DNA of 57,492 nt from an uncultured Succiniclasticum sp. (GCA_902801365.1 CADCHY010000019.1:1-57492); one strand, 5' to 3'. Positions 26,044 through 35,123 are shown, counted from the stretch's first letter. Notes: generated by a model not told the origin, from the sequence alone. Translations and numbers: made by a program.

Positions 26044-27657
26044 ATGAAAAAATTATCTAAAAAATCCGCCGCGTTATTGGTAGCAGGTCTCGTTACCTGT
26101 GGCCTGCTGGCAGGCTGCGGCGGCGGTGACAAGAAGGATGCTCCGAAAGATGGCGGCAAGGCTGCTGTTAAAGTACTGAACTTTGGCTGCCAGATGTATT
26201 CCGACGGTCTGATCGACCCGACCCTCCAGACTAACACCGCCTGGAACGTAAGCCGCTTTGGTATCGGCCAGACGCTGTTCAAATTTGACGACAACGTAAA
26301 AGCAGTTCCGCAGTTGGCGGAATCCGCTACTCCCAGTGACGGCAATAAGACCTGGACGTTCAAACTGAAAAAAGGTATCAAATTCAGCAACGGCGTTGAA
26401 ATGACGGCTACCAAAGTTAAGGAATCCCTTGACTGGGTACGTGAAAAAGGCGCCAAGGGTTCCACCAACCCCACCAAGTTCCTGGATGCGAAAGCTGTCG
26501 TAACAGCTGATGATAAAGCCGGCACCATTACCATTAAATCCGAAAAGGCCTACGCTAACATGCCGGCGAGCCTGGCTGACCCCGCAATGTGCATTTTGGA
26601 TTACACGGGTTCCAAAAACCCGAAAACCGGTATTATCGGCACTGGCCCCTACATGGTTAAGAGCTTCAAGGATCATGTAGGTTACGAACTGGTTGCCAAT
26701 CCCCATTACTGGAACGGCAAGGCTCCGTATGAGACCGTTAACATCCTGTTCATGGGAGATGCTTCCGCCAAGGCTAACGCACTGCGCGCCGGTCAGATCG
26801 ACCTGGCTGAAAACATCATGAACGTTGCGGACCTGAAGGCCCTGCAGGCTGACAAGAAATTCACGGTTCAGGTTACGGCCGGTACCCGCTGCGGTTTCAG
26901 CTGGATGAACATGAAACCGGGCAAACCTCTGGCTAATAAGGCGCTGCGTCAGGCCGTGCTGAAAGCCATCGATTATAAGACTATCTGCAAATCCAACACC
27001 ATCGGCGGTCTGTATACTCCCGGTCCGTCCGTTATCCCCAGTTCTTTGGGCATGGGTTTTGATAAGCTGAAGAATCCCTATGAATACGATCCGGAAGGCG
27101 CCAAGAAGATCCTGGACGAAGCCGGTATCAAAGATACCAACGGCGACGGCATCCGTGAACTTAACGGCCAGAATATCCAGCTCCGTTACATTTCCTATGC
27201 GAACCGTCTGCTGAACGACTTCTCCGATGCCCACACTCAGTATCTGAAGGCTGTAGGCATTGGCGTAAAGAGCGAGTACGGCAGCTCTGACGACCAGTGG
27301 ACCAAACTGGTTGCCGGTGAATATGACCTGAACAACAACAACTGGAACACCATGATTGCCGGTTCCAATACATCCTATATGGGTAACTGGTGGAGCAAGA
27401 ACAAGGATAATTTCTGCGGCTTCAAGAGCGATGCTTACGACAAGGCCTACGAAGAAATGATGGTTACCATGGATCAGAAGCGCTATGAAGAGCTGATGTT
27501 ACAGTGCCAGCAGATCCTGATCGATGAAGCTGCGGTTCTTGTTGACGGCTATTACAACAGCTGCATCATCTACAATGACAAGGTTGCTTCCGCCCATATG
27601 TATCCGCTGGATTACTACTGGATTACCGACGAAATTAAACCGGCCGGTGCGAAATAA
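26044..27657 (+). CDS. Peptide/nickel ABC transporter substrate-binding lipoprotein (SBP_bac_5)
   Basis: A 537-residue family 5 binding protein with lipobox LLAGC (C25). Family features are VPQLAESATPSDGNKTWTFKLKKGIKFSNG, GTGPYMVKSFKDHVGYELVANPHYW, and ANALRAGQIDLAENI. It captures oligopeptides, dipeptides, nickel chelates or related ligands outside the membrane and delivers them to the permease genes downstream. AAGGAAGG precedes the ATG. It is separated from the permeases by a strong terminator and a second stem-loop, an arrangement that gives more binding protein than permease. Expression is probably gated by the upstream leader. Confidence 0.93.
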   Translation: MKKLSKKSAALLVAGLVTCGLLAGCGGGDKKDAPKDGGKAAVKVLNFGCQMYSDGLIDPTLQTNTAWNVSRFGIGQTLFKFDDNVKAVPQLAESATPSDGNKTWTFKLKKGIKFSNGVEMTATKVKESLDWVREKGAKGSTNPTKFLDAKAVVTADDKAGTITIKSEKAYANMPASLADPAMCILDYTGSKNPKTGIIGTGPYMVKSFKDHVGYELVANPHYWNGKAPYETVNILFMGDASAKANALRAGQIDLAENIMNVADLKALQADKKFTVQVTAGTRCGFSWMNMKPGKPLANKALRQAVLKAIDYKTICKSNTIGGLYTPGPSVIPSSLGMGFDKLKNPYEYDPEGAKKILDEAGIKDTNGDGIRELNGQNIQLRYISYANRLLNDFSDAHTQYLKAVGIGVKSEYGSSDDQWTKLVAGEYDLNNNNWNTMIAGSNTSYMGNWWSKNKDNFCGFKSDAYDKAYEEMMVTMDQKRYEELMLQCQQILIDEAAVLVDGYYNSCIIYNDKVASAHMYPLDYYWITDEIKPAGAK

Positions 27658-27692
27658 GCCAATCATCTGCTTATAAGCGCTGAGACAGCAAA

Positions 27693-27736
27693 TACAAAAG
27701 GATACGGCTTATGCCGTATCCTTTGTATAATTTTTT
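27693..27736 (+). terminator. Strong intra-operon terminator after the binding-protein gene
   Basis: GGATACGGC (27700-27708) pairs with GCCGTATCC (27713-27721), the stem is extended by A/T pairs, and ATAATTTTTT follows. Partial read-through would feed the permease and ATPase genes. Confidence 0.85.
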
Positions 27737-27782
27737 CTCTGTAATCTGCAAGAAATCTCTTATGGGGCTGAGAAAAAATAAG

Positions 27783-27811
27783 TTGAACAGTTAATCTGGT
27801 GAACTGTTCAA
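27783..27811. repeat. 10-bp inverted repeat before the permease genes
   Basis: TTGAACAGTT (27783-27792) and AACTGTTCAA (27802-27811) flank a 9-nt loop. A third GAACAGT half-copy follows at 27831. There is no T-run, so it is either an operator or an mRNA stem-loop in front of the permease ribosome binding site. Confidence 0.55.
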
Positions 27812-27850
27812 TTTATTGATGAACAGTCCCTATGACGAGGAGAGAAGTCG

Positions 27851-28789
27851 ATGAATAAGAACGCAATTATTTCCAGATTGCTGCAAATGGTGATCGTACT
27901 GATCGGCATCAGCTTTCTGACCTTTTTATTAACCTACCTGTCCCCGGGCGATCCTGCGCGGAATATTTACACTCACAGCGGCGTTATGCCTACTTCGGAA
28001 ATGATTGAAGAGATGCGCAGAAATCTGGGACTGGATAAACCCTTTTTAACGCAGTATACAGACTGGGTCATCAACTGCCTGAAGGGTGATTTCGGACAGT
28101 CTTTCATGTTGCAGAAACCTGTTAAAGAGCTGCTTCTGGACCGTCTGTGGCCTACCTTGAAGCTGACCCTGGCTTCCACCATCCTCATGCTTCTGTTTGC
28201 AGTTCCCTTAGGGGTTGTTTCCGCTGTAAATCATAACAAACCTGTTGATTATCTGGTGCGTGCCGTAACCTTCTTCGGCGTGTCCATTCCGAACTTCTGG
28301 CTCGGCCTGATGCTGATTTTGATTTTCTGTGTAAAGCTGGGACTTCTTCCGGTAGTTTCCTCCGCCGGTGATTTTAAATCTTTGATTCTTCCGGCGGTAA
28401 CACTGGCAGTAGCCTTGACGGCCAAGTATACCCGCCAGGTGCGTACGGCAGTGCTGGAAGAACTGCACTCGGATTATGTGATTGGCGCCCGTGCCCGGGG
28501 CGTATCGGAAAGCAAGATCCTGTGGGGTAACGTGCTTCCCAACTCTCTTCTGCCGCTGATTACCATGCTGGGCCTGTCTATCGGTTCCCTGCTGGGCGGC
28601 ACCAGTGTAGTTGAAATTATCTTTTCGTATCCTGGGCTGGGCAATCTGGCGGTTGCGGCCATCACATCCGCGGACTATTTCCTGCTCCAGGGCTATGTGC
28701 TTTGGGTTTCCATCATCTACATGATGATCAACCTGATTGTAGATATTTCCTACAATTACGTAGACCCGCGCATGCGGCTGAGGAGGTAG
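27851..28789 (+). CDS. Peptide/nickel ABC transporter permease (DppB/NikB-type)
   Basis: A 312-residue integral membrane protein starting SRLLQMVIVLIGISFLTFLLT, the standard DppB/OppB N-terminal span. It has the periplasmic PGDPAR loop, an inner-membrane EAA-like loop (VIGARARGVSESKILWGNVLPNSLLP) for contact with the ATPase, and about six membrane segments. It pairs with the permease encoded 4 nt downstream. GAGGAGAG precedes the ATG. Confidence 0.94.
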   Translation: MNKNAIISRLLQMVIVLIGISFLTFLLTYLSPGDPARNIYTHSGVMPTSEMIEEMRRNLGLDKPFLTQYTDWVINCLKGDFGQSFMLQKPVKELLLDRLWPTLKLTLASTILMLLFAVPLGVVSAVNHNKPVDYLVRAVTFFGVSIPNFWLGLMLILIFCVKLGLLPVVSSAGDFKSLILPAVTLAVALTAKYTRQVRTAVLEELHSDYVIGARARGVSESKILWGNVLPNSLLPLITMLGLSIGSLLGGTSVVEIIFSYPGLGNLAVAAITSADYFLLQGYVLWVSIIYMMINLIVDISYNYVDPRMRLRR

Positions 28790-28793
28790 GCTT

Positions 28794-29624
28794 ATGGATA
28801 CGAAAAAGAACAAGTTTTTGAGCAATAAAGGCTTTGTCCTTTTCGCCATACTGGCCCTGATCGTTGTGCTTGCGGCTATTTTTGCGCCGGTACTGGCCGG
28901 CGGCATCGATCCTACAGCGGGTAACCTGGCGGACGCCATTATGGCACCGGACGCAAAACATATTTTCGGTACAGATAAAATGGGACGGGATATTTACGCC
29001 CGTGTCCTGTATGGAGCCCGTACCTCATTAGCGTCCACCTTCGCGCTGGTTGTGGTCATCTTCGTAATCGGCACGGCGCTGGGTGTGCTCTCCGGCTACT
29101 TTGGCGGCTGGGTAGACACCGTGATCATGCGTATCGCTGATATGATGATCGCCTTCCCGGGCCTGGTACTGGCCATTGCCGTAGCCGGTATGTTGGGAGC
29201 CAGTATGCGCAACGCGATTATCGCTATTGCGCTGGTAACCTGGCCTAAATATGCGCGTATGGCGCGCTCCCTGGTGCTGAAGGTCCGCCACACGGATTAT
29301 GTTTACGCGGCTATCGTTACCGGATCCAGCACCTGGCGTATGCTGTGGAAGTATATGTTACCGAATACGATTACCACGCTTGTCATTACGGCAGCGACAG
29401 ATATCGGCGGTATGATGATGGAACTTGCGGCCCTGTCCTTCCTGGGATTTGGTGCGCAGCCGCCGACACCGGAATGGGGCTCTATGCTGAACGAGGGTCG
29501 CGACTTTATCCAGTCGGCGCCCTGGATGATGCTGTATCCCGGTCTTGCCATCTTTATAACGGTCGTGATCTTCAATATGCTGGGGGATAATCTCCGGGAT
29601 ATTCTGGATCCGCGGGAAGAGTAA
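28794..29624 (+). CDS. Peptide/nickel ABC transporter permease (DppC/NikC-type)
   Basis: A 276-residue permease with an N-terminal OppC-type span (NKGFVLFAILALIVVLAAIF), the segment HIFGTDKMGRDIYARVLYGARTSL typical of DppC/OppC, and the coupling loop RHTDYVYAAIVTGSSTWRMLW. AGGAGG inside the end of the preceding gene serves as its ribosome binding site. It forms the transmembrane heterodimer with the upstream permease. Confidence 0.94.
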   Translation: MDTKKNKFLSNKGFVLFAILALIVVLAAIFAPVLAGGIDPTAGNLADAIMAPDAKHIFGTDKMGRDIYARVLYGARTSLASTFALVVVIFVIGTALGVLSGYFGGWVDTVIMRIADMMIAFPGLVLAIAVAGMLGASMRNAIIAIALVTWPKYARMARSLVLKVRHTDYVYAAIVTGSSTWRMLWKYMLPNTITTLVITAATDIGGMMMELAALSFLGFGAQPPTPEWGSMLNEGRDFIQSAPWMMLYPGLAIFITVVIFNMLGDNLRDILDPREE

Positions 29625-29637
29625 GGGGGGGAATATC

Positions 29638-30426
29638 ATGTCATTATTAGAAATAAAAAACGTAGATATTTCCTATGGTAAAAACCTTACGGTAAAAAAC
29701 TGCAGCCTGAACCTGGATAAAGGGCAGATTTGCAGCATAGTCGGCGAATCCGGCAGTGGTAAAACCACAGTGATCCGTGCGGTCATGGGGTTGCTTCCCG
29801 GAGCGGGCAGAGTTTCTGCTGGTGATATTACTTATGATGGTACGGATTTATTGAAACTGACACCCAAAGAGTGGCGTAAGCTGCGGGGTCATGACGTGTC
29901 CATGATTTTCCAGGACAGCGGCGCCATGATGAACCAGACCCGTCTGATCGGTGACAGTTATGTGGAATATATATTGACTCACGAGGATATCTCCAGGAAA
30001 GACGCCTGGGCGAAGGGCGTGGAAATGATTGAGCGGATGCGTCTGCCGGACGGGGATCGCGTGATGCGTTCTTATCCGTTCCAGCTTTCCGGCGGTCAGC
30101 GTCAGCGTGTCGGCATTGCCATGGGCATGACGTACCAGCCCAAACTTTTGCTGGCTGATGAACCCACTTCGGCCCTTGACGTGACGACGCAGGCGCAAAT
30201 CGTCCGGCAGTTTATGGAGCTTCGCGATGAGTACGGTACCAGTATTATCATTGTAACCCATAACCTGGGCGTAGCTGCCTATATGGGTGACAAGATTGTG
30301 GTTATGAAACGCGGCGAGGTTGTGGATCAGGGCGAGCGTGAGTACATACTTCATCAGTCAACCAATCCGTATACCAAGCTGCTGCTGGATGCGGTACCGA
30401 CCCTGGGAGGTAAACGCTATGTTTGA
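29638..30426 (+). CDS. Peptide/nickel ABC transporter ATPase (DppD/NikD-type)
   Basis: A 262-residue ABC ATPase. Walker A is GESGSGKTT, the Q-loop MIFQDSGAMMNQ, the signature LSGGQRQRVGIAM, Walker B LLLADEPTSALD, and the H-loop IIIVTHNLG. It energises import with the second ATPase encoded by the overlapping gene. It is shorter than typical DppD because the C-terminal oligopeptide/Fe-S-type extension is reduced, which is closer to NikD length. Confidence 0.94.
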   Translation: MSLLEIKNVDISYGKNLTVKNCSLNLDKGQICSIVGESGSGKTTVIRAVMGLLPGAGRVSAGDITYDGTDLLKLTPKEWRKLRGHDVSMIFQDSGAMMNQTRLIGDSYVEYILTHEDISRKDAWAKGVEMIERMRLPDGDRVMRSYPFQLSGGQRQRVGIAMGMTYQPKLLLADEPTSALDVTTQAQIVRQFMELRDEYGTSIIIVTHNLGVAAYMGDKIVVMKRGEVVDQGEREYILHQSTNPYTKLLLDAVPTLGGKRYV

Positions 30427-31381
30427 TGAAAAAGATCTGCTGATTGACGCGCGTCACGTGACCCGTCGTTTTCCGACTAACGATGGCCGTTTGCTTACCG
30501 CCTGTGATGATATCAATTTGAAGTTTTATAAAGGAAAGACCCTGGGCCTGGTCGGCGAGTCCGGTTGCGGCAAGAGTACGTTCATGCGTTTCCTGGTTTG
30601 GCTTGATTATCCCACAGAAGGCGAGATTTTCTTCCATGGGAAGGATATCACGAAAATGAAAGGCGCGGAGCTGCACGAAAACCGCCAGCATATCCAGATG
30701 GTGTTCCAGGATCCCTCCACATCATTTAATCCCAAGATGAAGATCAAGGAAATCGTCTGCGAACCCCTGCTGAACTTTAACCGCATTAAACCGTCTGAAA
30801 TGGACGCAAAGGCGAGGGAACTGCTGGAATTGGTAGAGCTTCCAGGCGATTTTGCGGACCGGTTCCCTCATAACATGTCCGGCGGTCAGCGGCAGCGTGT
30901 GGCCATCGCCCGTGCCATTGCCCTGGAACCGGAGTTCATCGTTATGGACGAAGCGACCAGCGCGCTAGACGTTTCCGTACAGAAAACGGTTATTGAGCTT
31001 ATCACCCGTTTGCAACGGGAGAAGAATATTGCCATCGGTTTTATCTGCCACGATCTTGGACTGATTGAATCCTTTGCCCATCAGGTAGCGGTTATGTACC
31101 TTGGCAATATCGTAGAGGTTATGCCGGGTGAAGGATTGTCTGATATATGCTGCCATCCCTATTCAAGGGCTTTGCTGGCCTCTGTCTTTGATACCAAGAT
31201 GGACTTTACCAAGAAGATTGAGAACATCAAGGGCGAACCGCCGAGTCCGCTGGACCTTCCACCGGGATGTCCTTTCAGTAACCGTTGCCCGCATTGCACG
31301 GAACGCTGCGAGCATGAGAAGCCGAAGCTGGTGGAACTGACACCGGGTCATGAGGTGGCCTGCCACCGGTTTGCCAAATAA
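30419..31381 (+). CDS. Peptide/nickel ABC transporter ATPase (DppF/OppF-type)
   Basis: A 320-residue ABC ATPase with Walker A GESGCGKST, Q-loop MVFQDPSTSFNPKM, signature MSGGQRQRVAIAR, Walker B FIVMDEATSALDVS and a switch histidine in FICHDLG. The C-terminal extension (LPPGCPFSNRCPHCTERCEHEKP) is the oligopeptide-transporter ATPase cysteine motif, which binds Fe-S in some homologues. The ATG at 30419 overlaps the preceding stop by 8 nt and has GGGAGG 8 nt before it. Confidence 0.94.
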   Translation: MFDEKDLLIDARHVTRRFPTNDGRLLTACDDINLKFYKGKTLGLVGESGCGKSTFMRFLVWLDYPTEGEIFFHGKDITKMKGAELHENRQHIQMVFQDPSTSFNPKMKIKEIVCEPLLNFNRIKPSEMDAKARELLELVELPGDFADRFPHNMSGGQRQRVAIARAIALEPEFIVMDEATSALDVSVQKTVIELITRLQREKNIAIGFICHDLGLIESFAHQVAVMYLGNIVEVMPGEGLSDICCHPYSRALLASVFDTKMDFTKKIENIKGEPPSPLDLPPGCPFSNRCPHCTERCEHEKPKLVELTPGHEVACHRFAK

Positions 31382-31420
31382 GAGGGCGGAACGCAACGAC
31401 GACCGATAACGAGTAATGTA

Positions 31421-31452
31421 ACACAGGCGCTGTAACCCGATGGCGCCTGTGT
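31421..31452 (+). terminator. Stem-loop after the ABC operon
   Basis: ACACAGGCGC (31421-31430) pairs with GCGCCTGTGT (31443-31452) over a 12-nt loop. There is no clear T-run, so it may be a 3'-end stabiliser or a weak terminator. Confidence 0.5.
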
Positions 31453-31626
31453 TCCAGGATAAAGCATAAGCAAAGTGATATTTTAACGTACATTAGATTA
31501 GCATAGATACTATCAATATGAAAACACGTCTGCATTCGATCACATTTGTTGAAGAACGGAACAATACTGTAACATTTGAAACAAACAGAACTAACAAATG
31601 TGAAGAAAATGTGAAATAAGGACTAT

Positions 31627-31658
31627 TAACATATGAACATTTGCTCATATGTTATAAT
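31627..31658 (+). promoter_or_regulatory. ArsR/SmtB-type operator overlapping an extended -10 promoter
   Basis: 31627-31654 is a 28-bp palindrome with one mismatched pair: TAACATATGA, then ACATTTGC, then TCATATGTTA. The core ATATGAACA-TT-TGCTCATAT has the spacing of metal-sensing ArsR-family operators. Its right arm runs into TG-T-TATAAT (31650-31658), so a bound repressor would block the promoter of the metal ATPase. Upstream in the same 31382-31776 gap is a second inverted repeat, CACATTTGTT (31541-31550) and AACAAATGTG (31593-31602). Downstream lie the stem-loops TATCCC-GAAA-GGGATA and GGAAC/GTTCC. Confidence 0.6.
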
Positions 31659-31776
31659 ATAGGCAAGAAAAACATACAAATATTTAAACCTTATCCCGAA
31701 AGGGATATCAGGGGCAGGGAACCGAGATAACAGTTCCGCAGTCCCGGAGCTTAGGCGCAAGGAAAGGTGAATTAAA

Positions 31777-34700
31777 ATGGCTAAAGAAATCAGAGATCTG
31801 GAAGACATCCGCAGCAGTGCGGAAGACGCTGCAGTACGTACCTTTGCAAAAGGGAGCGGCGTGATGCAGCACGTGAATGCAGTGGAGGAAAACGCTGTAA
31901 AAGGAATCGTGGAGCAGCATGCTCACGAACACGTACATGACCACGACCATGTTCCGGCTCATTCTCACGGAGAAGGGCTGGCTCACAATCACGTACATGA
32001 CCATGACCATGACCACGGGCACGACCATGACCACGGACACGACCATGACCACGGACACGACCATGACCACGGACACGACCATGACCACGAGCATGGTCCC
32101 GGCTGTTGTGGCGATGAACCGCATGACCACAGCGAACACGAACTGGTGCATCACAATGCATCCTATACACATGAAGCACATCTGGCTGGACATCCGGACA
32201 ACTGCGAGTGCGCAACCTGCAATTCTCATGAAGAGTATTGCGATTTCTGCGGCGAAAGCCTGGCGCACTGCAAATGCCGTATGCCGGACGCCGACGACGT
32301 GAAACGGGTTTACAGCCTGATTAATCTGGACTGCCCCATCTGCGCAGCGAAGATCGAACATAAAGTAAAATCCCTGCCGGGAGTATCCTATGCGGCAGTG
32401 AGCTTCGGCACCAAACAGCTGCGCGTTTCCGCCAAAAATCCGGATGCCATGCTGCCGATATTCCAGGAAATCTGCCGCTCGTTCTTGTCTTATGTAACCG
32501 TAGTTCCCAGAGAAGAAGGCCCGGGACAGTCCGATAAATTCCGTACCTATAACGTGGCCGGTCTGGACTGCGCCGCCTGCTCCATTAAAGTGCAGGATGC
32601 CATCTCTGCCATTCCCGGCGTAAAGATGGCTACCCTGGTATACGAAACCGGGCAACTGCGGGTTACCGCCGACAATTACGACGACCTGCTGGCAAAGATG
32701 CAGACTGCCGCTGCCAAGGCGGAAGACGGCGTAACCATTACGGAACGGGTCCGTGCCTCTGCCCAGAAAAAATACCGCACCTATAAAGTGGAAGGTCTGG
32801 ACTGCGCGGCCTGCTCTGTGAAAGTACAGGACGCCATCGCCGCCCTGCCGATCGTAGATGAAGCCATTCTGGTCTATGAGACCGGTCAGCTCCGGGTAAG
32901 CGCCCGCAGTTATGACGGCCTCCTGCCCCAGATGCAGGCGGCAGCCGATAAAGCGGAAGAGGGCGTGACCATTTCCGAAAAAGAACAGTTCGGCGCTGCC
33001 AAATTCCGCACCTACGATGTACAGGGCCTGGACTGCGCGGCCTGCGCTACCAAGGTGGAAGACGCCATCAAAGCCATGCCGGAAGTGGAGGACGCCGTGC
33101 TGGTATATTCTACCGGTCAGCTGCGTGTTACCGCCCGCAGCTACGACGGCCTTACCGCCAAACTACAGGCTGTTACCGATAAAGTCGAAGATGGTGTGAC
33201 CATTGTGGAACGGGCGGACAATGCGCCGGTTCCGGAACGCAAAAAAGAAAAGAAGTCCTTCCTCAGCGAAAACGCAAGGGAACTCGCTGAACTGGTAGTA
33301 GGCGGTGCCATCTTCATTATAACTGAGTGGCTGGGCCTGGTACCGGAAGAATACCATATGTACTTCCTTGTAATCGCCTATGTGATCCTGGGCTGGAAAA
33401 TCGTTCTGACTGCCCTGAAAAACCTGACCAAAGGCGAATTCTTTGATGAAAACTTCCTGATGACCGTGGCCACCTTAGGCGCCTTTGCCATTCAGGCATG
33501 GGAAGAAGCTGTCGGTGTTATCTTCTTCTACCGGGTCGGCGAATGGTTCCAGGACCGCGCCGCAGACCGGAGCCGCGACCAGATTATGGACGCGGTGGAT
33601 ATGCGTCCGGAAGTGGTAAACCTGCTGGTGGGCGATGACGTAAAGGTGATTCCTTCTGCGGAAGCCCGGGTTGGCGATATCCTGCTGGTACGTGTAGGCG
33701 ACCGAATCCCGCTGGACGGCGTGGTGGTGGAAGGTGAAAGCCTGCTGGATACATCGCCGGTTACCGGCGAGCCCGTGCCTGTACGTAAGACCTATGGCGA
33801 CGAAGTGCTGTCCGGCTGCGTGAACACCTCCGGCATGCTGAAGATCCGCGTGGAAAAGGAACTGCAGGAATCCATGGTCACCAAGATTCTGGACTCTGTG
33901 GAAAACGCGGCAGCCAACAAGCCGTATATCGACAAATTCATCACCCGTTTCGCACGGGTTTATACTCCTATCGTAGTAGGGCTGGCCATTCTGGTAGCCG
34001 TTGTACCGTCCCTGATTACAGGAGACTGGCATAAGTGGATCTACACCGCGCTGACATTCCTGGTTATCAGCTGCCCCTGCGCTCTGGTGCTGAGCGTACC
34101 CCTGTCCTTCTTTGCGGGCATCGGCGCCGGTTCCAAGCTGGGCATCCTGTTTAAGGGCGGAAACGCCATGGAAATGCTGAAAAACGTGGCGGCTGTGGTT
34201 ATGGATAAGACCGGCACAGTTACCAAGGGCAACTTCGTGCTGCAGCAGGTCAATCCTGCCAGCGGCGTAAGCGCTGATGAAATCCTCCGGGAGACCGCGG
34301 GAATGGAACAGGTTTCCACCCATCCGATCGCCGTCAGCATCGTCAATGCGGCCAAGGAAAAGAACCTGGCGCTGCAGCGTCCGGACCGGTTTGAAGAAAT
34401 CGCCGGCGAAGGCCTGGTAGCCTACTACGGAAAAGATGTGCTGCTGGCCGGCAACACCCGCCTGATGAATCGCTACAAGATCGACTTCAGCGGGTATCAG
34501 GCTGCAGCGTACGGCAGCGAAGTGCTGGTAGCAAAGAACGGGACCTTCCTGGGCAGCTTGTTCATCAACGATACCCTGAAAGACGACGCCAAACAGGCCG
34601 TGGCGGATATCACCAAGCTGGGCCTGACCACGGTTATGCTCACTGGCGACGCCCGGAGAGAAGCGGAAGCGGTTGCTGCGGAAGCGGGCATTCAGGAAGT

Positions 34701-35103
34701 GCGGGCAGAACTGCTGCCGCAGGATAAGCTGAAAGAAATGAACGACCTGCGTAACAAATACGGCGGAGTCATGTTCGTAGGCGACGGCATCAACGACGCT
34801 CCCGTACTGGCCGGCGCAGACGTAGGCGCAGCCATGGGCAGCGGCGCGGACGCAGCCATCGAAGCGGCGGACGTGGTGTTCATGAACTCCGAAATGAGCG
34901 CGATCCCCAAAGCCATTGCCATTGCCAAGGCGGTCAACAATGTAGCCTGGCAGAACGTAGTGTTCGCCCTGGTTGTCAAAGTCATCATCATGGTGGCCGG
35001 CCTCTTCGGCTACGCATCCATGTGGGCTGCGGTATTCGCAGATACCGGCGTATCCGTGCTGTGCGTGCTGAACGCCTGCCGCGTGCTGTATAAAAAGTTC
35101 TGA
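31777..35103 (+). CDS. His-rich, four-HMA heavy-metal P1B-type ATPase (Zn/Cd/Pb class)
   Basis: A 1108-residue metal exporter, much longer than the usual 700-800. Residues 48-108 are a His-Asp tract with tandem HDHDHG units, then cysteine clusters (CC 110-111, CECATC 143-148, CDFC 155-158, CKC 165-167). Four HMA-like domains follow with CxxC at 186, 265, 343 and 420. The core has the actuator TGE (663-665), the CPC metal site (766-768), the phosphorylated aspartate D810 in DKTGT, STHPIAVSI and GDGINDAP. The final spans contain VKVIIM and FADTGVSV, the K and D residues typical of the ZntA/CadA class. It should pump Zn2+, Cd2+ or Pb2+ out of the cytoplasm. AAGGAAAGG precedes the ATG. Confidence 0.93.
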   Translation: MAKEIRDLEDIRSSAEDAAVRTFAKGSGVMQHVNAVEENAVKGIVEQHAHEHVHDHDHVPAHSHGEGLAHNHVHDHDHDHGHDHDHGHDHDHGHDHDHGHDHDHEHGPGCCGDEPHDHSEHELVHHNASYTHEAHLAGHPDNCECATCNSHEEYCDFCGESLAHCKCRMPDADDVKRVYSLINLDCPICAAKIEHKVKSLPGVSYAAVSFGTKQLRVSAKNPDAMLPIFQEICRSFLSYVTVVPREEGPGQSDKFRTYNVAGLDCAACSIKVQDAISAIPGVKMATLVYETGQLRVTADNYDDLLAKMQTAAAKAEDGVTITERVRASAQKKYRTYKVEGLDCAACSVKVQDAIAALPIVDEAILVYETGQLRVSARSYDGLLPQMQAAADKAEEGVTISEKEQFGAAKFRTYDVQGLDCAACATKVEDAIKAMPEVEDAVLVYSTGQLRVTARSYDGLTAKLQAVTDKVEDGVTIVERADNAPVPERKKEKKSFLSENARELAELVVGGAIFIITEWLGLVPEEYHMYFLVIAYVILGWKIVLTALKNLTKGEFFDENFLMTVATLGAFAIQAWEEAVGVIFFYRVGEWFQDRAADRSRDQIMDAVDMRPEVVNLLVGDDVKVIPSAEARVGDILLVRVGDRIPLDGVVVEGESLLDTSPVTGEPVPVRKTYGDEVLSGCVNTSGMLKIRVEKELQESMVTKILDSVENAAANKPYIDKFITRFARVYTPIVVGLAILVAVVPSLITGDWHKWIYTALTFLVISCPCALVLSVPLSFFAGIGAGSKLGILFKGGNAMEMLKNVAAVVMDKTGTVTKGNFVLQQVNPASGVSADEILRETAGMEQVSTHPIAVSIVNAAKEKNLALQRPDRFEEIAGEGLVAYYGKDVLLAGNTRLMNRYKIDFSGYQAAAYGSEVLVAKNGTFLGSLFINDTLKDDAKQAVADITKLGLTTVMLTGDARREAEAVAAEAGIQEVRAELLPQDKLKEMNDLRNKYGGVMFVGDGINDAPVLAGADVGAAMGSGADAAIEAADVVFMNSEMSAIPKAIAIAKAVNNVAWQNVVFALVVKVIIMVAGLFGYASMWAAVFADTGVSVLCVLNACRVLYKKF
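32017..32088 (+). repeat. Four 18-bp tandem repeats encoding HDHDHG
   Basis: Unit GGACACGACCATGACCAC occurs four times head to tail (the first unit has GGGCAC). It encodes Gly-His-Asp-His-Asp-His in the metal-binding tail of the P1B ATPase and is likely to vary in copy number by slippage. Confidence 0.9.
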
Positions 35104-35123
35104 TCACGAAGTAACGGAAATAG

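Noticed and set aside
32017..32088. CRISPR-like array
   Set aside because: The 18-bp units are head to tail without spacers and are in frame in a coding region.
31919..32302. Overlapping ORF in the plus strand inside the His-rich region
   Set aside because: Its Thr-Met-Thr repeats are just the alternative-frame reading of the His-Asp tandem repeat within a clear ATPase gene.
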